In this document: positions 8,656 through 16,728 of the stretch, piece by piece
Numbering within the stretch: the first letter of the stretch is position 1
Layout of the letters: each line of letters starts with the position of its first letter
Source of the DNA: an uncultured bacterium
GTDB lineage: Bacteria > Hydrogenedentota > Hydrogenedentia > Hydrogenedentales > Hydrogenedentaceae
DNA: 35,660 nt
Assembly: GCA_937124615.1 (NCBI GenBank)
Contig: CAKZKR010000101.1
Coordinates: forward strand, 1 to 35,660
Direction: 5' to 3'
Program-made: the position numbers and the translations under genes
Notes under the pieces: model-generated
What the model was told of the DNA's origin: nothing
The model's input: only the letters and a program-made list of their open reading frames with translations
Databases searched by the model: none

Positions 8656-8761
8656 AGCAGGTAATCAAAAAATTTGAAATTCGTATATAGTCTCTGATAA
8701 AAAAGTCGCCAATATATAAATAATAAATGTAAAAAAACACAAAATTATAAGGATAAAAGAA

Positions 8762-9847
8762 ATGGAATTAAAGGCAGGGTTTAATCAAAAGCAAATTTCT
8801 TGTAAAAATATTTTTAGAATTTAAGTATTCCGGAACTTTATGAGATTTCTATTCAAAAAGGTGAGGGCGAATTGGGTGCTAATGGAACTTTAATAGTCAA
8901 AACAGGAAAACGGACAGGCAGATCACCGGAAGACCGTTTTGTTGTGCAGGATGATGTATCTAAAGAGGCGGTGGACTGGAACAAGGTAAATCTTCCCACT
9001 ACGGGGGAAGTATATAATCACATGTATCAAAAGATATGTGAGTTTCTACGAGATAAGGATGTATATGTCTTTGATGGTTTTGTAGGTGCTGATGAGATGT
9101 ATCGTATCAAGGTTCGTGTGATAGCGGAAAAGGCATGGTATGCTTTATTTGCACGAACATTATTTTTAAGACCAACTCCGGAGCAGTTAGAAAATTTTGG
9201 TGAACCTGACTACTGTGTTTTTGCTTGTGGTGGATTGTTGTTAGAAGGAGAAAAGGATAAGGTTCGTTCGGATACAGCGATTGTTCTTAACCTTACAGAG
9301 AAAACCGTTCTAATTTGTGGTTCTGATTATGGGGGGTGAGATTAAAAAGAGTATTTTTACAGTGATGAATTATATCATGCCGGAAAAAGATGTGATGCCT
9401 ATGCATTGTTCTGCTAATGTTGGAAAGGATGGAGATAGTGCTATATTCTTTGGTCTTTCAGGAACGGGAAAGACGACTCTTTCAGCAGACCCTGCACGGC
9501 TTCTTGTTGGAGATGATGAACATGGTTGGAGTGAAGACGGTATTTTTAATTTTGAAGGGGGTTGTTATGCAAAGATAATTAAATTGAGGAAGGGATCTGA
9601 GCCTTTGATTTATAGTGCTATTTGGTTTGGTTCAATCGCAGAAGATGTTGTATACAACCCATTAAATTTAATGGTTCCGGAAGAAATAGAGGTGGACCAA
9701 CGAGTATTGATTCCCGAGCATACCTGGCAGGATAAAATGGCGTATAAGCAGAAAATGGAACACCTCGTTGGTTTATTTATGAAAAACTTTGAAAGATTTA
9801 AGGCACAGGTGGATTCCTCTGTTATGGAAGCAGGTCCGAATTTATAG
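8762..9847 (+). pseudogene. pckA: decayed ATP-dependent phosphoenolpyruvate carboxykinase
   Basis: The three reading-frame pieces together resemble ATP-type PEPCK but are broken in three ways. (1) The original start survives (AAGGATAAAAGAA then ATG 8762) but the frame ends after 20 codons; adding one base near 8815-8822 restores IFRNLSIPELYE, the normal N-terminal motif. (2) A six-G run at 9331-9336 holds one extra base: removing it turns the TGA at 9337 into DYGGEIKKS, the family motif WYGGEMKKG. (3) After [18 protein letters not shown] the sequence jumps near 9660-9670 straight to [10 protein letters not shown], losing about 170 codons that normally hold the TENTR arginine, DAFGVLPP and GYTAK segments. 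The P-loop [11 protein letters not shown] and GDDEHGW remain. Total length is about 360 codons against about 530 normally. The protein cannot be an active PEPCK even if both frameshifts were sequencing errors. Confidence 0.9.
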
Positions 9848-9875
9848 TTGTTGTTTTATAAGTTGTTTTTTTGGG

Positions 9876-9911
9876 GAGTATACTATTTGAAAATTAGTGT
9901 ACTCTTTTTTT
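9876..9911 (+). terminator. rho-independent terminator after pckA remnant
   Basis: A 9-bp stem with one G-T wobble (GAGTATACT at 9876-9884 with AGTGTACTC at 9896-9904) is followed by seven T. It lies 28 bases after the pckA remnant stop, and the next gene starts at 9957. Confidence 0.8.
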
Positions 9912-9956
9912 ATGTTTATTTTATCTTTTTATAAACAATAAAATAAGGAATAAGAT

Positions 9957-12900
9957 ATGAATAAATTTTTTTGTGGAATATTGTTTATCTGTATTGTATG
10001 TATATCCCTAATGGATGTATTTGCAGAGACAGCCCCTATTTTTTCGGTTCAGGAAGGCATTTTTGTTAAGGATTGGTTGGTTTGTGGTCCTTTTCCAAAT
10101 CCGTTAAAGGAAGGAGTTGTGGAATTTCGCCATGATGAGACCACTTTAGGTTTTTATATTGATTATTTTGCTCGAGCTGGAGGTGAAAGTAATATTACCC
10201 CTGAAGAAGGAATGTCTGTTGACCCGGGTAATGGTGTCTCGAGGGTATGGAAAAGATATATATCCCCAACAGACTATATAGACTTTAATAAAGTGTTCGA
10301 GGACAATCAGGGGGGAAAAGTGGCTTATGCCTTTTGTTATTTAAAAAGCGATGTAGATAAAGAAGTGATTTTAGGAGTTGGGAGTAACGATGGAATTCGT
10401 GTATGGCTGAATGGGGAACGGGTATGGGATAATCATTGTTCAAGGGGCGCTGTGGCTGATGATGATTGTTTTGGAATAACATTAAAAGCGGGTTTGAATC
10501 CCCTGTTAATAAAAGTGGACCAGGGCTTTGGAAACTGGGGCTTTTATGCTCGGGTAGTGAACAAAGAGGAGGTTTTAAAAAAATTAAGCGAAGTTCCGGA
10601 CCAAAGGGCAGATATAACTTATGTTGTGGAAGATAATTCATTGCGAGTCTGGATGGCGCGGCACTCTAAATACCGTCTAATAGAGCCACCGGTTCAATAT
10701 ACTGTTCAATTAATGAATGCAAATAATGAGGCGGTTCAGAAAAGTACAGGGAATTTAGGGAAATCTGTTACCTTTTCTTTGGAAGGACTTCCAGAGGGTC
10801 CTTATCGGATAGAAGGAAAGTTCACACTACCGGATGGGAAGGTATTTGAGAAACAAAATTTTTACCTTCATGGAAAATCGACTGTAATTTTGAATATGGG
10901 AGAGTTTTATGAAAAATTACAGAATAGGAGGGTAGAGTTGTTGTATGATATTAATCAGAATAAAATAAAAGATGTAGAGATACTGAAAAGTCCCGACTAT
11001 GTTCCTACATTAGATTCTGTAGCCGGTGGTATTCAAGAATTGGGGTCTGGAAAATATGCTATTTTGAGGATAGATATATCCCCCTTATGGATAAGGGTTT
11101 TGTTGCCATCACCAGGTTTGGGTTATCAATGGTATATACTTAAAGATGAAGGATACAAATTTGAAAGACAGGAGGTCCGGGAAATTGATGGGCTGGGAGA
11201 AATTGAGAAAAATTTAAGGGGCCGGGTTTCAAATGTATTGGAATCAGGCAATTTCCCGAATTCGGAATGGCTGTTTCAATCTTACAGTCAAAGGCTTATG
11301 TTAACTCCGACAAGACAGGCGAAAGGAGAAGTTTCGCCGGAAGAACGGATGAGGAGAATACATAGGCTTTCTTCACTCAAAGCAAAGATTGCTGAAAATG
11401 ATGCGATGTCCGTTTGGTTTTCTCCCGCAGTAGAAAAGGTAGGTAAAGATGAACCGGTACCGGATTGTTCTCTGGAATATGTTCCACTGGATATTGCTCG
11501 GAATGAATATGAGGCATTTCAAGTAGTTGTTAGTCCGAAAGGGACTGTTTCATCATTAAAAGTTAATATTACGGATGCCAAAACAAAGGATGGATATACA
11601 TTACCTGCAAACCAATTCAAGGTTTTTGAAGTAAATTATGTTTCTGTCCATACGGTGTCCGATTATTATGGTGATTTAAAAGATTATCCTGACCCCATTG
11701 TTCCTGTAAAGGATGTAGTTCATAACTCAAGTGGAGGAAATATTGTGTTATGGGTTCGTTTGTATGTGGGGAAAGGACAACCTCCTGGTGTTTATGAGGG
11801 TAAGATACAATTAACTTCGACAGGGTTGAACATAGAGGTTCCTTACAAAGTACAAGTATTAAATTATGTTCTCCCGTCTTATACAAGCACGGAGACTGCT
11901 TATGGTGTTTCCCCTGATTATTCGTGGCATGGACCCTTGACGGAAGAACAGAAGAAGGAAGTTTTTGATTTATATATGAAGACTTGTATGGAATATCGAA
12001 TTTCACCCTATACCCCTCATGCTTATGCCCCGATAAAGTGGACTTTTGAAGGGAGTCCTCCAGAGGCTGTTGTTGATTTTACGGAATTTGATAAAGCAAT
12101 GGAAAAATATTTAAATCAATATAATTTTAATACGTTTAACATAGGCGGTTTACCTTCGGAACTGAATGGTGCGACGATATATTCCAATGAATATAATCGG
12201 TTGTTTACGTCTATATATAGTCAGGTGCAGGAACACCTTCGTGAAAAGGGATGGTTACATAAAGCCTATTGGTATTGGGTCGATGAACCACCGCGTGCGG
12301 AATATTCGAATGTCAAAAAAGGGATGGAACTGTTGCAATGGGCCTGTCCGGATATACGCAGGCTTTTAACCTGTAACCAGGAATTGGCTCCCGTGCCCCA
12401 TTTCTGGGGTGTGGTTAATCTATGGGTGCCGATTTTTGATATGTATGATGAAACAAGGGCTCAATGGAGGCAGAGTCTTGGAGAAACTGTATGGTGGTAT
12501 GTATGTACGGGTCCTCGCGCTCCTTATGCTAATAATTTTGTGGATCATCCTGCAATAAATCATCGGATACGCTATTGGCAGTTGGACAAATGTGGGTTGG
12601 ATGGGGACTTGTACTGGTCAATAACCTATTGGTTACAGAATCCCTGGGAAGAGCCTATGTCGATAAGTCCGGATGGACAGAGATGGGGTAATGGTGATGG
12701 GCGTTTGTTATATCCACCCCGGAGAGAAAAACCGACGGAGCCTGTTATTGAACCACCCGTGACTTCTATCCGATTGGAATGTTTGCGAGATGGGTTGGAA
12801 GATAGAGAATATCTATTAGTATTAGAGCGTGCAGATGCGAGAAAGGCCCCGATTGGTGTTTTAACTCGTAAGGAAAGGGCAGAATCGCTCAACAGACTTT

Positions 12901-13001
12901 CCCCTTCTTTAAGGATTTATGAGCAAAATCCCCTGTTATTCTATTATTATAGAGCGAAAATTATGAGTCTTGTGGCCCGAATTGTTCAAGGAGGTTCGTA
13001 G
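9957..13001 (+). CDS. secreted DUF4091 glycoside-hydrolase-like protein
   Basis: A 1014-aa protein with an AAGGAA site and a signal peptide (hydrophobic residues about 5-19, cleavage near VFAE). The N-terminal region begins KDWLVCGPFPNP, the 'GPFPN' jelly-roll domain seen in many Planctomycetes-like carbohydrate-active proteins, with a PA14/carbohydrate-binding-like section (GSNDGIRVWLNGERVWDN). From about residue 484 a DUF4091-type part follows, with a beta-sandwich and then a TIM-barrel-like domain: WYWVDEPP (about residues 773-780, candidate acidic residues), GDGRLLYPP (about 914) and the closing IRLECLRDGLEDREYL (about 937-952), which is the classic DUF4091 signature. Such proteins are presumed glycosidases; activity and substrate are unproven. 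It lies just after a terminator, so it should have its own promoter. Confidence 0.88.
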   Translation: MNKFFCGILFICIVCISLMDVFAETAPIFSVQEGIFVKDWLVCGPFPNPLKEGVVEFRHDETTLGFYIDYFARAGGESNITPEEGMSVDPGNGVSRVWKRYISPTDYIDFNKVFEDNQGGKVAYAFCYLKSDVDKEVILGVGSNDGIRVWLNGERVWDNHCSRGAVADDDCFGITLKAGLNPLLIKVDQGFGNWGFYARVVNKEEVLKKLSEVPDQRADITYVVEDNSLRVWMARHSKYRLIEPPVQYTVQLMNANNEAVQKSTGNLGKSVTFSLEGLPEGPYRIEGKFTLPDGKVFEKQNFYLHGKSTVILNMGEFYEKLQNRRVELLYDINQNKIKDVEILKSPDYVPTLDSVAGGIQELGSGKYAILRIDISPLWIRVLLPSPGLGYQWYILKDEGYKFERQEVREIDGLGEIEKNLRGRVSNVLESGNFPNSEWLFQSYSQRLMLTPTRQAKGEVSPEERMRRIHRLSSLKAKIAENDAMSVWFSPAVEKVGKDEPVPDCSLEYVPLDIARNEYEAFQVVVSPKGTVSSLKVNITDAKTKDGYTLPANQFKVFEVNYVSVHTVSDYYGDLKDYPDPIVPVKDVVHNSSGGNIVLWVRLYVGKGQPPGVYEGKIQLTSTGLNIEVPYKVQVLNYVLPSYTSTETAYGVSPDYSWHGPLTEEQKKEVFDLYMKTCMEYRISPYTPHAYAPIKWTFEGSPPEAVVDFTEFDKAMEKYLNQYNFNTFNIGGLPSELNGATIYSNEYNRLFTSIYSQVQEHLREKGWLHKAYWYWVDEPPRAEYSNVKKGMELLQWACPDIRRLLTCNQELAPVPHFWGVVNLWVPIFDMYDETRAQWRQSLGETVWWYVCTGPRAPYANNFVDHPAINHRIRYWQLDKCGLDGDLYWSITYWLQNPWEEPMSISPDGQRWGNGDGRLLYPPRREKPTEPVIEPPVTSIRLECLRDGLEDREYLLVLERADARKAPIGVLTRKERAESLNRLSPSLRIYEQNPLLFYYYRAKIMSLVARIVQGGS

Positions 13002-13063
13002 TAGATAATAATAAATTAAAGAAATGATGAGTAAGTATATTTTTGTAGTAAAAGGTTTTATAT

Positions 13064-13981
13064 ATGAATGAGACAGCAATTGTTTTCCGGGAGGAGGGGA
13101 TTTTTCACGATACGGGTCCTTATCACCCCGAGAAACCTGCGAGGTTAGAAGCTATTTTAGATGCATTTGAAAGGCATAAAATGGACCCTCCTTTTTTGGA
13201 GATAGAACCAGCTACTCGTGAGGACATATTAAGAGTTCATACAGTTCAACATTTGGATACAATTGAACAGGTATGCAAAAATAGTTTAGATTATCCGGAC
13301 CCGGATACAGTGATGGGGGAAACCTCATGGATAGCTGCATTATTAGCAGCGGGAGGGGCTATATCTGCATGCAAGGCTGTTTTAGAAGGTAGATATAATA
13401 GTGTTTTTGAAATAATGAGACCCCCAGGACACCATGCAGAGCCAAATCGAGCAATGGGTTTTTGTTTGTTTAATAATGTGGCTATAGCAGCAAGGTGGTT
13501 AACGGATGTGGCAGGGTTAAGAAGGGTGGCTATTTTTGATTTTGATGTTCATCATGGGAATGGAACACAAAAGATATTTTATGATGATGATAGGGTTTAT
13601 TATATTAGTATTCATCAATTCCCTCATTATCCGGGGACGGGGTTTCCGGAAGAAAGGGGAAAGAATAATACAAATTTGAATATACAGATGATGCCGGGTG
13701 TTCCTGAGGAACTGTGGCATTCGGCTATTGAAAATCTTATTCTTCCTGAGTTAAAAAGATTTCAACCTGAGTTTTTAATTATATCTGCGGGATTTGATGC
13801 TCATCGGAAGGACCCATTGGGAAGTCAGAATTTAGGTGAAGAGGATTTTGCAAAGATAACCCGTGCTGTCAAAGGGGTTGCTGGGGGAAGAGTCGTGTCT
13901 GTACTTGAGGGTGGGTATAACCTTGAAGCATTGGGAGAATCATGTGTGGCTCATTATCTTGCTTTACGAAATAAGATTTGA
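13064..13981 (+). CDS. histone deacetylase family (AcuC/HdaH-like) amidohydrolase
   Basis: A 305-aa zinc-dependent deacetylase of the arginase/HDAC fold. Visible signatures are HPEKPARL (residues 21-28), RPPGHHAEP (charge-relay His123/His124), FDFDVHHGNGTQ (zinc ligands Asp161 and His163), SAGFDAHRKDPLG (third ligand Asp245) and LEGGYNLEAL (transition-state Tyr285). All catalytic residues are intact, so it should be active. Bacterial members deacetylate acetylpolyamines, acetyl-lysine on proteins such as acetyl-CoA synthetase, or small amides; sequence alone cannot choose. It lies 62 bases after the DUF4091 gene. There is no signal peptide, so the location is cytoplasmic. Confidence 0.93.
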   Translation: MNETAIVFREEGIFHDTGPYHPEKPARLEAILDAFERHKMDPPFLEIEPATREDILRVHTVQHLDTIEQVCKNSLDYPDPDTVMGETSWIAALLAAGGAISACKAVLEGRYNSVFEIMRPPGHHAEPNRAMGFCLFNNVAIAARWLTDVAGLRRVAIFDFDVHHGNGTQKIFYDDDRVYYISIHQFPHYPGTGFPEERGKNNTNLNIQMMPGVPEELWHSAIENLILPELKRFQPEFLIISAGFDAHRKDPLGSQNLGEEDFAKITRAVKGVAGGRVVSVLEGGYNLEALGESCVAHYLALRNKI

Positions 13982-14034
13982 AGTTTCTGAATTTGATTCT
14001 AATTGTAGGAAATATTGTTTATAGGAAGATAGAT

Positions 14035-14130
14035 ATGATTGTTATGGGATGGGCAGAACTAATTGGGAAGGGCTATTATGATAAACTTATAGTAATTTTA
14101 TTTAAAGATAGAAATTTTAGTTGGAGGTAA
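14035..14130 (+). CDS. possible 31-aa leader ORF before membrane protein gene
   Basis: ATG 14035 is preceded by AGGAAGAT, a plausible ribosome-binding site, and the frame (starting MIVMGWAELIGKGYYDK) ends with TAA at 14128-14130. That stop overlaps the GGAGGT site (14123-14128) of the following gene, so translation of this ORF could couple to or mask initiation of the next. It could equally be a chance ORF in a 150-base spacer; no family is recognised. Confidence 0.25.
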   Translation: MIVMGWAELIGKGYYDKLIVILFKDRNFSWR

Positions 14131-14132
14131 AT

Positions 14133-16280
14133 ATGGAGAATTCTCCTTCCTTATTTCAGATTATTTTATGGGAATTACAAAAGTTTGCTAATCAGAATGA
14201 CCTACGATACTTAGTGCCGTCTTTGACAATACTTATTATAATTGGATTGGTAATTTTTAATCGGAAATGGGTTGTTTCAAATTTAGGCGCTACAATGTCG
14301 GGGATTACAAGGGGATTTTTACTCGCTTCTTTGTGTATTTGTGCTTTTCTTGCTGTTGGGAATTATATTGATAGTTTTGGACAATGGAGATATGGTACTT
14401 TTTTTAATGCTTATGAATTTTATCATTACTATTTAGGCTCTAAATATGCGAAGGAAATTGGCTATACAGGGCTTTATGCGGCGAGTTTGATTGCAGATGA
14501 TGAAACAGACCGAAAATATTCTAATCCACAAAATACAATAAGAAATCTTGTAAATGGAACCTATATTTCTGTTGATGATGTTTTAAAGAATAGAGACCAG
14601 TATAAGAGTCGTTTTTCGCCGGAACGATGGGAAGAATGGTTGAAAGATATTCGATTTTTTAAGAGGGAATTAACGACGAGTCGTTGGAATAATGTTTTGA
14701 GAGACAAGGGTTATAACGCTTCTCCTATCTGGTCTATGTTAGTAGGGGGATTTTTAAGTAATCCTGTTTCTACGGATAACCGGAATCAGATGCTGATACT
14801 GGCTTCGCTGGATTTAATTTTCATTGGAATTACGACCCTTGTAGTGTTATACACTTTTGGATTGCGTCCGGCGATGTTTATGCTCATACTAATAGGAACT
14901 CATTACATGATGCGATTTTCGCACATGAAAGGGGCTTATTTACGTACAGATTTTGCAATGTGTTTGGTGCTATCTGCGTGTATGATAAAGTTGAACCGGT
15001 ATAAATGGGCTGGTATCTTTACGGCTTATTCTGTGATTTCTCGTGTTTTTCCTGCTGTGTTTTTGTTTGGTCCGGGAGTGAGGTTCTTCTGGGATTTATG
15101 TAAGATGTTACAGATAGGTTATGACGAACTAAAAATCCGTTTTTTTGACCGCAAACATCGATTAGGTATAGTTTTATGTTTTCTGGGGTTTAATTTACTG
15201 ATTTCTATTGTAATAAGTTTTGTAATTCGGAAATTTCCTGCAAGGCTATTTGAAGGTTTTACTATTCCGTGGCCCTTGCCTTTCTTTATTCATCTACTCG
15301 TTTTTGTTCCGCTTGTTTTGTTTGGACTCTTACTGTTTTGGGCGGGTCTGTGGGGATATTTTTCTGGCAGAATGGAACGGCATTGGGTGCATTACTTTGT
15401 TTCGTTTGCTTTGACCATTTCAATACTTTTTATAGCCTCTTTTGGCTATTATGGAGGGATGTATCAGTGGAAAGATTATGCGGACAAGATTGGGAGGCAT
15501 AGTAGGGATATTTCTCCATGGCGGGTAGGATATAAATATATTTTTATTGCACAGTATCCAAAAAATTTAGATTTGAAAAAAACAGTGAAGGATATAACGG
15601 GTGTAGTTGCGAATGCTTTGTTGGGTAGACCTATTACAGACCCAACTGTTTCCCAGGGAAATAATCCGCAATCTACTCCCTCCACTCCATCTGCTCCAAA
15701 ACCTGTTGTAAAAAATAGTTCTAACGAACCGTTAACTTTTGCGTCCGCGATGAGAAAATTAATTTCACCATGGAAACCTTTTACCAGGAGTATCATATAT
15801 CAAGAACAGGCCCGGAGATGGTGGATTACGATGGCTATTGTGTTATTTTTATGTTTGATTGCCTCGAGAAGACTTTCTGCTTATGAAAGTTTCGTATTTG
15901 GTTTTGTCCCCTGTTTCTTTTTGGTTTCGCCGACCTATTATTATTACATCATGTTGGCGGTTCCACTGTTGTTTTTCTCTCCTAAATCCGATTATATTTC
16001 TCGGGCTATTGCTATTATCTGGCTGTATATTTCTGCCATGATGGGGTATTTCTTCTATACGATGTGGGAGCAGGAGTTTGCCACTTATTATTGGTTAGGT
16101 TGTATGATTTTTGTTATGTGTATTTATATGTTACTTATTGCTATGTTGAATAGTATGCCGTGGGAATACATAAAACCATGGTTTGATAAGATTAAAGATT
16201 TTATGGTTATGAAAATTGCGAAGAAAAACAAAGAGATGGGAGAAGATAGCCCGGCATTGGATGGTAAAGAAACTGTCTGA
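14133..16280 (+). CDS. multi-pass membrane protein, possibly glycosyltransferase-like
   Basis: ATG 14133 is preceded by a perfect GGAGGT four bases away, so the TTG at 14121 is not the start. The 715-aa protein has around ten or more hydrophobic segments, e.g. SLTILIIIGLVIF near the N-terminus and IYMLLIAML near the end. A soluble region after the second segment reads YHYYLGSKYAKEIGYTGLY; this pattern (conserved Tyr/His, then a GYTxLY motif) resembles polytopic GT-C-like or GT87-like membrane proteins. A later FSHMKGAYLRTDFA segment and a Pro/Ser/Thr-rich loop (about residues 506-525) before RKLISPWKPF are also seen. The C-terminus is Lys-rich and probably cytoplasmic. The glycosyltransferase idea is an inference from topology and one motif; function is uncertain. 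Confidence 0.8.
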   Translation: MENSPSLFQIILWELQKFANQNDLRYLVPSLTILIIIGLVIFNRKWVVSNLGATMSGITRGFLLASLCICAFLAVGNYIDSFGQWRYGTFFNAYEFYHYYLGSKYAKEIGYTGLYAASLIADDETDRKYSNPQNTIRNLVNGTYISVDDVLKNRDQYKSRFSPERWEEWLKDIRFFKRELTTSRWNNVLRDKGYNASPIWSMLVGGFLSNPVSTDNRNQMLILASLDLIFIGITTLVVLYTFGLRPAMFMLILIGTHYMMRFSHMKGAYLRTDFAMCLVLSACMIKLNRYKWAGIFTAYSVISRVFPAVFLFGPGVRFFWDLCKMLQIGYDELKIRFFDRKHRLGIVLCFLGFNLLISIVISFVIRKFPARLFEGFTIPWPLPFFIHLLVFVPLVLFGLLLFWAGLWGYFSGRMERHWVHYFVSFALTISILFIASFGYYGGMYQWKDYADKIGRHSRDISPWRVGYKYIFIAQYPKNLDLKKTVKDITGVVANALLGRPITDPTVSQGNNPQSTPSTPSAPKPVVKNSSNEPLTFASAMRKLISPWKPFTRSIIYQEQARRWWITMAIVLFLCLIASRRLSAYESFVFGFVPCFFLVSPTYYYYIMLAVPLLFFSPKSDYISRAIAIIWLYISAMMGYFFYTMWEQEFATYYWLGCMIFVMCIYMLLIAMLNSMPWEYIKPWFDKIKDFMVMKIAKKNKEMGEDSPALDGKETV

Positions 16281-16434
16281 AATTATGGGAATGGAGTTAT
16301 TTTGAAAGGTAGGGGTATTATTTTTCAAAGGTGTTAAATTCTTTATTCTATATTTCAATTAGTTTGAAAAATGATGAGAAAGGAGAAGAGTGGTTTTCCT
16401 GAAGTTTGTTTGGGAAAGATGTATAAAATTATTT

Positions 16435-16728
16435 TTAGTTTTCTTTTTGCAATGGGCAGTAATTATCCTCACTAAAACCGATACAGAGATAGTAAGTACC
16501 TGAATTGAAGAGTTGAATAAGCCGCAAAAGTTCGGAAAGTTCAATAATCCAATTTTGTGGATTATAGTCAGAAGTATGGGGGATACAATCGTTTTGGACG
16601 CTTATTCCAGGAGCGTAGCCATCTTCAGAGAATTTTTCACAGTGGTAGCCTCCGGAGTTGAAGAATTGGATTACACGAAGGAGTTCACTCAAATCGATGA
16701 TATTATCTTTGTTTTGGTCGGCACTATG
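16435..16728 (-). repeat. tandem C-terminal SELLR-x-IQ-x-FNSG modules of the protease
   Basis: Two consecutive copies of about 43 residues: the first begins HSADQNKDNIIDLSELLR and continues VIQFFNSGGYHC, then SEDGYAPG; the second begins HTSDYNPQNWIIELSELLR and continues LIQLFNSGTYYLC, then SEDNYCPL. The D-x-N-x-D-x-x-I-D-x-S-E part of copy 1 resembles a calcium-binding EF-hand/dockerin loop; copy 2 has lost several acidic ligands. I recall this module as a recurrent C-terminus in Hydrogenedentes secreted proteins; its role (sorting, anchoring or complex assembly) is not established. Confidence 0.8.

Noticed and set aside
8872-9847. Two overlapping ORFs as separate genes, or programmed frameshifting or Sec readthrough at the TGA after the G run
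   Set aside because: Both are consecutive parts of one PEPCK; bypassing the TGA needs a frame change, not readthrough, and frameshifting cannot repair the N-terminal frameshift or the lost ~170 codons.
16281-16434. TTTGAAA/TTTCAAA arms (around 16301-16328) as a bidirectional terminator between convergent genes
   Set aside because: Only seven AT-rich pairs around a long 15-base loop and no good T run; too weak to call.
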